A DNA stretch of 64,000 bases, from the NCBI RefSeq assembly GCF_910592395.1, contig NC_088319.1, positions 15,996,001 through 16,060,000 of the forward strand, read 5' to 3'. Origin of the DNA: Lineus longissimus. Its lineage: Eukaryota; Nemertea; Pilidiophora; Heteronemertea; Lineidae. This document shows, piece by piece, positions 40,057 through 51,000 of this stretch. How positions within the stretch are numbered: the first letter of the stretch is position 1; the number at the start of each line of letters is the position of its first letter. A program made the position numbers and the translations under genes. A model generated the notes under the pieces. The model was not told where the DNA came from and made no database searches. It worked only from the letters and a program-made list of their open reading frames with translations.

Positions 40057-40903
40057 GGCTCTAGGAAAATTCGTCCCCGGAAAATTCGTCCCCTAGGAAA
40101 ATTCGTCCCCGGAAAATTTGTCCCCGAGGAAAATTCGTCCCCGGATAATTCGTCCCCGAGGATAATTCGTCCCTGGAGAATTCGTCCCCGAGGATAATTC
40201 GTCCCTGGAAAATTCGTCCCCGAGGAAAATTTCATCCCCAGAAAATATGTCCACTAGGATAATTCATCCCTGGGAAATTCGTCCTCGAAGATAATTCGTC
40301 CTCGGAAAATTAAACAAAAGTTGAAAGTTTCTGACATTAGTTTCTAGTAATAACTACTACTTACTACTTTCGACTTTTCTCATTCATTATATCTCTCTTT
40401 ACTACCCTACTAGCTAGTTACCTACTCCACTCTTTTCGTAGTAGGTAGAGGTAGGCAGGCGAAATAATTTTTTTTTCGAATAAGTATTTTTACTGGTCAG
40501 AATGAAAGAAAAGCTCTAAATTCTCAATAAAATATTTCGCCTGCCTACTTCCACCTACTATAAAAATAGTGGGGTAGGTAACTGGCTAGTATGGTAGTAA
40601 AGAGGGATGTTACACTGAATGAGAAAAATCGAAAGTATTAGTTATTACTACAGTCCATTCGACAAGACTTAAGAGTCCTAGAAAGTAAAGTCAGAAACTT
40701 TCAACTTTTGTAAAATATTCTGGGGACGAATTATCCTCCTCGGGGACGAACTTTCCAGGGACGAATTATCCTCGGGGACAAATTTTCCGGGGACGAATTA
40801 TCCTCGGGGACGAATTATCCTCGGGGACGAATTTTCCGGGGACGAATTTGCGGGGACGAATTTTCCGGGGACGAATTATCCGGGGACGAATTTTCCTGTA
40901 ACC
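40057..40903. mobile_element. Foldback (FB/MULE-like) transposon with 9-bp target duplication
   Basis: An 847-bp element bounded by GTCTTGCAC at 40048-40056 and 40904-40912. Termini begin GGCTCTAGGAAAATTCGTCC and, on the other strand, GGTTACAGGAAAATTCGTCC. The outer arms are tandem arrays of a ~15-17 bp word (GGGGACGAATTATCC and variants). Inside is a second inverted pair, for example the exact 21-bp match of 40315-40335 with 40690-40710. It encodes no protein. Long sub-repeated inverted termini with 9-bp target duplications characterise Drosophila FB elements and MULE-related foldbacks. Confidence 0.9.
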
Positions 40904-41680
40904 GTCTTGCACAAGGACACACAGATGAAACAGAGACAGGGCTCAAATTGAACCACAGTCAACGCTGCCATGGTAGTCTGGCTTGGCCAACATTCTCTGG
41001 TTCCAAGGTTTGTCATTCAACATCCCCTGGGTGCTAGGTTTAAGATACAACGCATGACAAGACAGAAATATGGAAAAAATTGAGGAACGTCCTGAAGTGG
41101 CACTTCACTAACAATAAGCAAGGAAAAACGTCACAAGACCACAAGTAGGAAGAACGTGTTCCAATGCACGTCAGACATAGAAAGTTTATTAATCAAACAT
41201 ATGGTCTTGAAATGAGCTCGAAATGACTTTGTAATTGGTCAGACATTTTGAAGTGAACAGAAAATGAAAGTCAGTTTGATATTTGAGAGAAAGTGGAACA
41301 GTTGAGCGGTTTCGAGAAACTGATTTCACAGCAGTGCATGCTTAACTACTCTTGCATCAAATGATTGCCAACTGTCATCGTCCCTAGATGTCGGGGAAAC
41401 AAGGAGACCCTGGATGTGGCATCTGATTCAGCGACATGACTCAGATGGTGGAGAACCTGAGGGGCCATCTCAGTGCTCAGGGTTGGCGCTTTGGTTCAGA
41501 TAAAGAGGGGCATCCCGGTATGTGGTCCAAATCCTGGTCAATTTCAATATATTTCTGAAATAAGATGGAGTGAGTGGAACGTGTCCACATCTTAACCCAG
41601 TGATGATGATTCGGCTGCTTCAATTGACTCTGCGTATACAAATGTAGCCTCAAGACTCTGGCATGAAAGAGAGGACAAGG

Positions 41681-41747
41681 GGTGGCGGATCTAGTGGTTT
41701 TGCTGCCGAACTCATGATCTGAAGACTGTGGGTTCCCGAAGAGATCC
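41681..41747 (+). repeat. tRNA-like SINE head
   Basis: About 67 nt resembling a tRNA, with A-box-like ATCTAGTGGTTTTGC and B-box-like GGGTTCCCGAAGA. Pairing of the acceptor and anticodon stems is poor, so I read it as a SINE or tRNA pseudogene rather than a working tRNA. Confidence 0.45.
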
Positions 41748-44700
41748 ATGTGGTAGAACCTAAAGACTGGAGAAAACACCAGCAAATTAACAAACGAAAC
41801 AAATTGATCATTTGAGATGCACCCTCTTATCCAAGCAGAACTGATTGGAATGATAAAGAGAATGTCACCTCCGTACACACACCGAGCTTTTGTACTCGAT
41901 GTAATCTATCAATTCCTGTGGGCGCTCATTATTGAAGGAAATGATGAGTGCCGCTTAGTTTTGTTACAATACAGGGGTTAACGTCTTTTATCGATTTCAG
42001 ATGCGACAGAGTAGGACGAAAGAAAGGCCATCAGCTCACCCAAAAGGGAAAGGCCAAGTCATTACTACAGGAAGGACATCTGATGCCAAAAGGCAGAACC
42101 TCAGATCCACCTTTTCCATGTTTCAGCATTTCAATGATTTGATTGATCGGTGTCTGTCTACCTACGAGCCAGGTTCAGTTATCTCTGAACAGATTCCACG
42201 GTTCACCTCAGGTCTGAACTCAAGGGCTGAAACAGCAAACATTACAGACACAGCATCACTTATCCACAATTCGCTATGTTCAGGCAAAAATGTCTAGGCC
42301 TATCAAGAAAATGCTTGAGGGAAGCTCAGCAATGACTTGTTGTACATCTGAAGATGCATGTACACTTTGCTAATGCCTAAAGTCTCTGTATGATATAGTG
42401 ATATTGATACAGGCCTTAGTGGTCATTAGTCCATAAGAAATAACAGATTTGTTGACGTTGCACATCATACGCATTCTTTCATGTCTGATCAGCACGGCAA
42501 TTACAAAATGGTCAGGGCCATTGTGCATCAGATAGCCTGAAAGACATTCGAAAATTCGACTAGACTTCTGAAGAGAATCGACTGACTAGTCCCCTTTGTC
42601 GTCGATGGAGTCCGCATTGCTATGCAGAAGTGATTCAGGCCATTAGTGAGACATTCTTAAATAACACTGCTGATCACTTCTATTCAGCGATTGGGAATAA
42701 TTCGGTGTAGTTGGTTGCACGCCAAAACCATATTTAGCCAGACGGAGCAACACCAGCCACAGTTCCACACATGTTTGTTAACCATTTACGGTAGCGTACG
42801 ATTGTCACTGAAGCGGCAATCCGTACACAACATTAAATCCCGTTTATTCTATTTTCCTGAGTCACCAGTAAATTCAAACGGCAAGACGCGCATGACCATG
42901 ATCACACTGAAAAGCTGAAAATCTCTAGAAACTTTTGCAACTGAAAATCATGATTTTTTTCATGAGGACCTGCCTTTGAGCCGTGAGTCATTCGGTATCT
43001 TGCTATAAACAGATACATTCAGCTTCATGTAACGTTTATAACCTTGCTAAACACCTGGGAAATTTAATTTCAAAGGGATGGGGAACATGTTTGCAAAGGA
43101 TGTGAGGCCTAGAGTTTGTAAACAGATTAAAAAGAATGTTCAAGTTGTAAGCATGTGAGTAAACTGGCCACCAGAACAAAAGTAAACAAAGTTACATTTA
43201 GGCACGATTTATTCACTCATGTGCGATCATGTAGGCTGCTATTTGATGATTCATGGAAAATGGCAATTCAGATTTTTAGTTTTCGACAGGAACATTTCAG
43301 GAAATAAAATTTAGAAGGTATTTATAATCATGAATCTAGATAGTAACATTATAGACCGTCCAACAGTACAGTTTTTCAGTTTTATACATGTATTAGGCAA
43401 ACACTAATCTTGAGATATCTAACGGTATTCTCATTGGAAAGTAAATTTTTTGCAGTCTGAATCTGACTTTGGCATATATCTCAATAACATACAAACTGTA
43501 CACTGAGAAATTTTCGCATGCATTATCATTTCGTAAAAAACTTCGCAAAGAACAAAATTTAATTGAAAACTATGCAAATATGCAAATTCACTGCAAACTA
43601 TAAAAGCAATAAATAATTCCCGATTACAGCAGCTGGCAAATAACTAGAGCCACAAAAAATGGATTTACAGTTGCATTAGGCCTACTGAAAATGCACAACA
43701 TTTTATACATTTCAAATCAAGTGGATGATAGCATGACATACATTTATACATATACTCACTTTATTTCCCTGCAGGTTGAGACGCTGCGAAACCAAGATAT
43801 TGAAGAAGTCTGTGGAGTTTTATCCAATTCCCAAGGAAACCGCCTCCCCAATGGTGGTATACAGTGATATAAGGATGCTACCGCTATGCTTACGATTGCA
43901 TTGCTATTAGCGCTTGGTATGCCATTCACTCACACCACTCTCCAATACTGGAGTCAAGGTGATCCAAACGCTGCTAGATAAACACGTTGAAATTCCAGGT
44001 TGAGTGTAAAAAGACGCAATCATCGTCGTTATTCGTAACAGGTGATCTATTGTTATCTTTCAAGTGTTTGGTAATTGACTGATGAGAATTCAAAGCCCTT
44101 TTGCACAACAGATTTTGGGGGTTCCATAATGCACATATCGTTAGCTAGCAGAACTGACCGAGGGGAAAATGAAATGATCCTCTCAAAAAAATGTACTCGT
44201 AACATTATTCTCTCACAAAAAACTCATAGGAAGACCTTGGAGCTAATCCGTTTGTAGAGATAATGCAATCAGTGAATGCAGGTTGTGAGTCAGACACTTT
44301 CATCCTTGGATCAGTTGGTTCCCAATCCTATGAAGTGCAAGATCACAGTTCAGAGTTCTATGATGAGAGCAATATCCTCTTCAATCCAACTGAAGAAAAG
44401 GAAGTACTCTCCTTTCACATATATAAGGTCTGCTGAAAAATGTCTTGCTTATTATTGCCAAGGTCTAAGGACTGATTATGAATGAACTTATTATTCCAGT
44501 GGCTTCGACCAATACAGTACATACTTGTTATGCCTGAAACTCAACTGATCTTATAAACTTGAATATAGAGTATTGATAAACACCTGACACCAGGGCGATT
44601 CCAGGTATATCACATTTTAAACTAGGAACAACTTGCTGATTAGTACCAGTCATCTAGGCACACACAGCTGAGTATAAAGTAAGCTACATGTATTGTATCT

Positions 44701-45176
44701 CACCTGACATACTGGTAAACCATCAGCTAGGATTGTTTTCATCAATAAAAAAAGGCCCTTAAAACTGAATTCTAGCTATCAGCTTCACCCTTGCTACGCC
44801 AAGTTTACAATAGACAGATGAACTGTGATCTGATGCCAACCCTACACATAGCTTTTAGCATCATGTTAGCATTTGTGAAGCATTCAGCATCATGTTACCA
44901 AGGATACCTAAACAATGACTGATCGAAGAGATAACGGCAGACTCTAGTCTCGGAGAGTGGAAATGAAGTGAGAGTGATGATGATGCGCCAAGGATTTATT
45001 TCAGCCAAGGGGAAGGGAGTGATACGTCATGATAATAGTTGAGACGAATGATGGAATAGGGCCATGGTGCAGGGTCACTGTCAGCCAACTCTCAAATCAC
45101 AGGATATTCTGGTGCCAAACAGGATATTCTGGGTTTGACCTGAGGTCACTTGCACGGCCAAATTACCAAATAACAA

Positions 45177-45588
45177 TAGCCGCACTTACACCACCTGAAA
45201 ATGGACCACCAATCTTGGTTCGGGAACCAATGCCGCACCATCGAAAATCCACCAAGCGCTTACACCAGCGCTGTAGCTAGTTATAAAATCCGGCCACAGA
45301 TGGCGCGCAAACAATAAGCAGAACGCAGAAAGCCTAGGCAGAAAGCGCCATTTCGAAAGCGCCGCCTGGAGCCGAACCATCTAACTAGCTAATTGCCGAT
45401 CCATTTGCGCTTACACCACGACAAAGCCGAGCTTTTAACAAGCCGGGCGAATTTGGACCATCAAGCTTGGTGGGACAAATTCGCTCGGCAATTTGTATCG
45501 GCAATGGATTGCCGAACCAATTTGTCGCGGCAATGTGGTGGTGTAAGTGCAATTGGTCCACCAATATTTCGTGGTGTAAGCGCAGCTA
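45177..45588. mobile_element. Hairpin MITE with GCTTACACCAC termini
   Basis: The left end TAGCCGCACTTACACCAC matches the reverse complement of the right end (TAGCTGCGCTTACACCAC). Further CGCTTACACCA or GGTGTAAG copies lie inside near 45258, 45411 and 45540, and the right half folds on itself (CGAATTTGG...CCAAGCTTGG, AAATTGG...CCAATTT). About 412 bp, non-coding. A clear target duplication was not resolved. Confidence 0.7.
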
Positions 45589-45784
45589 ATAATAGCAACG
45601 GAACGCATTCACCCATTTATAATTTACTTGTAAATTATAGGATTATCTGCAGCTATTTTGAAACACTAATAATATCACCGATTTAACCACAACAGTGTAA
45701 ATATAAATAATCCGCTTTATGGAAACATGCGCCACGACATGAATAGTCTCCTTTGACAAAGTAGCGTTGAGCCTGTCAGTCTGT

Positions 45785-45880
45785 TGATGAAATGGCGATG
45801 CTTCAATAGGGATGTTTGAATAGCAGTGTTATAAATCTCAACAGGGGACATTCAAAGCATCGTCGCACCATTTCATCTCG
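45785..45880. repeat. Short inverted repeat
   Basis: GATGAAATGGCGATGCTT near 45787 pairs with AAGCATCGTCGCACCATTTCATC near 45857, allowing a 5-base offset. About 50 bp of loop also partly pairs. Probably a small hairpin element. Confidence 0.5.
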
Positions 45881-46829
45881 GATGGACCACTGATTGTGAG
45901 AGGAATGTTCATTTGATCTGACCCCCCCCCCCCCAGGCTCTCTTGCTCTATATTCGGATGAATCCCAGTGTTATTATGAGTATACTGGAAAACGACAACT
46001 CAAACGAGAGTGAAGAAAAGCAATGGCTATGTACATCCTCTACTGTATAGTCATAGTAATAAAATATATAGGCCTGCAGTGATAAAGTGTTGTCAATACA
46101 TCAATAAGGAGATACAATGTTTCTGTATGTAGTGAAACTGATATGTGATAAGTGATAGGAACACCAATGCAGAGGTTTTTCCCACCTCAGATAAATACGA
46201 GAAAAAAGCTTCAAAGATCGTTACAGCATACACGAATTATAAAGTACAGTTATATGTATAAGATAAGCCCCTACCTTTGCTAATTGCATCTTTTTCCCGG
46301 CCGAAATTGAAACTTTGGCACCGGCGTTTCCTAAATCCATTCATTATATTTCTTGCTTTGGGGAATCCCTTTAGAAAGGAATCCCAAGCCTCGTATTGGG
46401 TCCTCCACGTGCTTCTATTTACGTTTAGCGTGTTCGATTACTAGCGCCGCGCTTATGCGAGTAAGCGCCAGTGCGTTCTTTGGGCACTGACGCCTCATCT
46501 CGCGCCAGGCCGCGCCAGCCCGTTGTCAGTCCTTGTTTGCATTTGAATGGGGCGTGGCGCCAGAGCGTTCGGGCTCGATTCATCCTGGGCATGCGCTTCA
46601 AGGCCCAAGATCCGGTGCTTACCGAAGCGCGGCGCCAGAAATCGAACGCGCTAATTGTGCACGTGGGTTGTCTTCATCTGTGCTGGATGTGACAGTGTCC
46701 CACAGGCTCATTGTCCTCGCAAGGAACTCGAATACAACAGTTCCCAACTTGTACTTGTTCTCGAGGGGGCCTCAGACAGTTAGTTTGGATGAAATTAACT
46801 CAAGACAGATACACTTCTTGTCTTCTCCG

Positions 46830-47566
46830 GGATGTGAACCAAGGGTGAACCTGGGACAACTCTTCTGACTTCTCCAAGCTGAACTAAGCTAAGACAAGTA
46901 TCGATCCTCTCCAGGGTGAACCTGGGACAACTCCTCCGACTTCTCCAAGCTGAACTAAGCTAAGACAAGTATTGATCCTCTCCAGGGTGAACCTAGGACA
47001 ACTCCTCTGACTTCTCCAAGCTGAACTAAGCTAAGACAAGTATTGGTCCTCTCCAGGGTGAACCTGGGACAACTCTTCGGACTTCTCCAAGCTGAACTAA
47101 GCTAAGACAAGTATTGATCCTCTCCAGGGTGAACCTGGGACAACTCCTCCGACTTCTCCAAGCTGAACTAAGCTAAGACAAGTATTGATCCTCTCCAGGG
47201 TGAACCTGGGACAACTCCTCCGACTTCTCCAAGCTGAACTAAGCTAAGACAAGTATTGGTCCTCTCCAGGGTGAACCTGGGACAACTCTTCGGACTTCTC
47301 CAAGCTGAACTAAGCTAAGACAAGTATTGATCCTCTCCAGGGTGAACCTGGGACAACTCCTCCGACTTCTCCAAGCTGAACTAAGCTAAGACAAGTATTG
47401 ATCCTCTCCAGGGTGAACCTGGGACAACTCCTCCGACTTCTCCAAGCTGAACTAAGCTAAGACAAGTATTGATCCTCTCCAGGGTGAACCTGGGACTCCT
47501 CCGACTTCTCCAAGCTGAACTAAGCTAAGACAAGTATTGATCCTCTCCAGGGTGAACCTGGGACGT
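46830..47566. repeat. 71-bp minisatellite downstream of the pseudo-helicase gene
   Basis: Units begin TCTCCAAGCTGAACTAAGC at 46871, 46942, 47013, 47084, 47155, 47226, 47297, 47368 and 47439 (all 71 bp), then 47507 (68 bp). Degenerate flanks extend the array on both sides. Units at 47013 and 47226 share private variants (TATTGGTCC, CTCTTCGGAC), showing a three-unit, 213-bp higher-order repeat. It lies about 0.5 kb past the gene's stop codon. Confidence 0.95.
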
Positions 47567-48085
47567 CTCTCTTCTCCAGGACAACAACTGCTGCGTGAGC
47601 CAAAGTACTTGTCTCCTGGAGGTACTAGTTTATAGCATAACAACAATGATTCTTTCAAATAACTTCTATTATTGTCCAAAACATTACAACAATTAACACA
47701 AACATTAATCAGAGACAGTTTCCTTTTTCTGCATAGAGTATTTCATGCTGCTTAATTTGACAACTGTAACCTCTGTCACAAAAGTTGCAAAAATAAAGGA
47801 GTTTACAGTAATACAAGATATATTATGATGGAAATGCTAATCAATCATGCTGCATTATCAGGTGATTACAAGACCTGTTTAAATGGGGACGCCTTGAGGT
47901 TTTTGTAACAGCCCCTAACATTTGATATTCTGGCGTAAAGCCCGAAGGGGGATACACTATTAGGCTGTGACTTTACATATTATTCTGGCAGAGGTTGCAA
48001 TACAGATTTGCCTGCCAAGCTCAACCTCTAAGAACCCTGAGAAGCCTACAACACCCTGAGAAGCCTACAACATGTACAAGCATGT

Positions 48086-51000
48086 TCACAGTCCTTTTAG
48101 TTTTTCGGCAGCCTTCACAAGATTTTTCTCGCTTTTCTTCAAAGTCCTTATGGCCTTAATCTCCTGAATAGTCCGGCAGAGCATCATGTGACGGCAGCCA
48201 AGATGCACCATACGTGAAGGAGGTGTTAGCTGTATCACAAGCTCCAACTCTGGTATCGCCAGGTCAACATCTTCAGGGGTCATCACCAAAATCTATAGAA
48301 GAGAAATAGAATCAATAGGGGTTAGCAAAATGTCCTTGTAATTGCAAAAGGATTCCTATAGCAGCTTCAGAATTATACCAGTACACGCATGAAGACTTTT
48401 CTAATACCCTGTTTGACTCCTTTATAATGGTCAGCTCCTTTTTAAAGAAGTGCATAATGTCTAGCCTTAATCACTCCAAACAAAAGTAAGTTCAGTAATG
48501 CAATATTGCCACTGCACACAAACATCTCAAGTGTCTTTATCCCACGAAAATACGTACATACCTGCACAGAGTGCTGGTGTAGTCTCTGCATAAGGCCTTG
48601 ACGATCCTGTCCTGAAACGCATGCAGGCTTCAAGTTCAGCATTCTTAAGAAGTCGGATCTCTCTAACAAATGATTCCAGATTCGTCCCATGATTGGCGAC
48701 TGAACAACAACGGCAACGATCGGATGCTTCCCGCAGAGACGAACAGACCAGTCTACTTCAACAAGTTCCTTGACAACAAGATGGATGGCACTCATATTTG
48801 GTAGCAGCTCATCGATACATTTTCGTGATTTGAATAGCTGAAGCGTATTGAAGTTCTTGATTTGTGCTAACAGTTCTGAGCGGGGCACTACACTCCCAAT
48901 TCTGGTGAACCTGAAGGAACACAATTCCTTGTTTAGCTCATTCAACAAGTGCGCAGCAACCCCAGTGCTGCCGTACAAAAGTCCCAAGAACGAAGTACAA
49001 ATGTGGTGGAAATGCTGAAGAAATGAAATCGTCATTTCATCCAACTTCAAGAGGTCTCGACAAGAGATCGCAACATGAAGGCCATCTTGGATTCGTTCAA
49101 TGGTTCCACTGTCAAACTCTTCAGTAGCTATGCCATCGCTGCATTCCCACTTTTCTGAACCGCCTAACTCAAGTATCAAACGGTGCAGTAACTGGTTGCG
49201 AGATTTCATCAACGTCTTATATAACTCTGTGATGTACAATGATATCTCTGACATGAAATCCGACTCGGCCTCGTTTAACTTCGAATGCCTCAAGAGCAGA
49301 CAGGATCCATCTTTTGAATCAGTCATCTTCTTTAGATGTCGAACATAGATTTCGGCGCCACCAATCTTTTTGAGAACACCATTCAAGATTTTCTCCATGT
49401 CATTGACCTTGTTGTCGTGCATTGTTGGAGTCAAAAACCCAAGGATCTTCGGCCGACCAGGAAGTGCTGGGAATCCATTGCAGGAAAATGCACAGCGTGC
49501 GTCAGGGAGCACGAAAAGGCTGAAGTCGCTCCATTTTAACAAACGCTTATCTAGCATCTGGGGGAAATAATCTGAAACACAATAAGAATCTAGATAAAAT
49601 GTGATCCGACATTGCGAAAAACAGGTGACTAGTGGAAGGCTTGCCCTTTCTAGGTCTATGTGGGGTTGAAGTATAAGAACTAATATCCACAACCGACTTT
49701 GTGTGATGATGGTGAATATAATATATCTCTTAGTCTTCTTTTTGTGGATGATCGTGAATGTCTCTTCAGGGCCAAGCCAACTCTCTCTCTCTCTTTTTTA
49801 CAACCAACCACCCTTGGTAACCAACCATACGTCATCCCCTCTTCCCCAAAATACCCAATCAGGACTTGGCTCTGACCAACATATAATATGGCGTGATACG
49901 ACCAGACGTACTCCTTTTTTAACCCCTGTGGCAAGTTGCCACAAACCAAATTTAGTAATACTCCCTTACTTATTTATAAACTGAATGGTCAAATAGGTCC
50001 ACGGCCTTACACTAGTATCAATAATGACAAGGTGCAAACAGGTCGAGTTGAATTCAATTGTCTGACATTCATTAAGGTATGGTGACTTTCAACACTATCA
50101 GTAACCCAACTTCTGCTCAGACAGTATCGAAGGCAGTCATTTTCTGAAGCACACAAATGTTGCCTGCAGGCATTACCTAAGTATGGCTGACGGACCAGAC
50201 TTACCCGATGTTACAACAATGATATCCAAATAGGCCAGTGAATGATCTTGTGACTCAACCAATTCCTCACAGAAGCAGCCAATCCGAGTCTTCCGCTGCA
50301 TTTTGAAACCACTTCCGCGATCAGTCCTGAAAATAGAGATAAATCACAGTTTGACAGAGGAAACCTACATCCCCATTTGTTCAAGAAAATGATAGGAAAG
50401 GCCACCAACCATGATCAATTAAGTAAAAGTTCCCAAAATAATTTCTAATGATGAACCTTAGCCCTGTCTAAACAGAGTTTCTATGATACAGTAACCTACC
50501 TGATGAGCACATTTTGACCAATCTGAGTCATCAGACTGGAGGAGATTCGCAACATTTCTGATAGCTTCTCAACAAGGACAAGGACTGGTTGACTTGGGTT
50601 CAGATGCAACATGTGGTCGATCACCATGGCAGATACTAGACATTCCTTGGTGCCTGAAGATAAAAGGATTGATGAATGTGACATTCAGGTGTCAGAAGCA
50701 TCACCTTAACCCAATCTTGAAAGACTAGACATGTAGACCATTACACCCAGAAAGAAAGGTTTGGCATACATTATACTCCATTCCATTATACATCTCTTAG
50801 ATCTGAGGAATGGATCAGAGCATGGATAACGTGATAAATGACTGATCTAATGACTACACGCTACAGGCCCTCTATGTTGTATTGCTAAAGCCGAGTTTAT
50901 TTCTTACCTTCAGGCATTACACAGACACTATCATCATGAATGGCAGCCTTGTACATCTCCAATTGGTAGTCTTGGGGTTGTGTCATGGTTCTCGGAAGGT

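Larger units (their letters stand above)
25941..48085. other. 22-kb stretch without a supported gene
   Basis: Open frames are short, mostly under 110 codons, and lack family resemblance. The stretch probably holds the kazrin promoter and 5' introns plus true intergenic DNA. What can be seen is repetitive: tRNA-derived SINEs (28890, 35180, 39945, 41680), A-rich-tail dimers (32835, 34101), a MITE (37467), a foldback transposon (40057), a hairpin element (45177) and a 71-bp minisatellite (46830). Undetected short exons or lncRNAs cannot be excluded. Confidence 0.55.

Noticed and set aside
41477-41878. 133-codon - strand frame
   Set aside because: Overlaps a tRNA-derived SINE on the other strand; no recognisable protein.
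42001-42297. 98-codon + frame preceded by a CGATTTCAG acceptor-like string
   Set aside because: No donor, no family resemblance, and composition like the surrounding non-coding DNA.
43775-43868. Possible + strand terminal exon after TTATTTCCCTGCAG
   Set aside because: A strong-looking acceptor is followed by 30 open codons and a stop, but two frames are equally open and no partner exon was found.
49680-49949. Upstream ATG extension of pseudo-helicase exon 4 (to 49692) and a - strand frame beyond
   Set aside because: A good acceptor at 49573/49572 (TTTCAG) begins the exon with DYFPQML in the phase left by the previous exon; the extra residues are intron translation.
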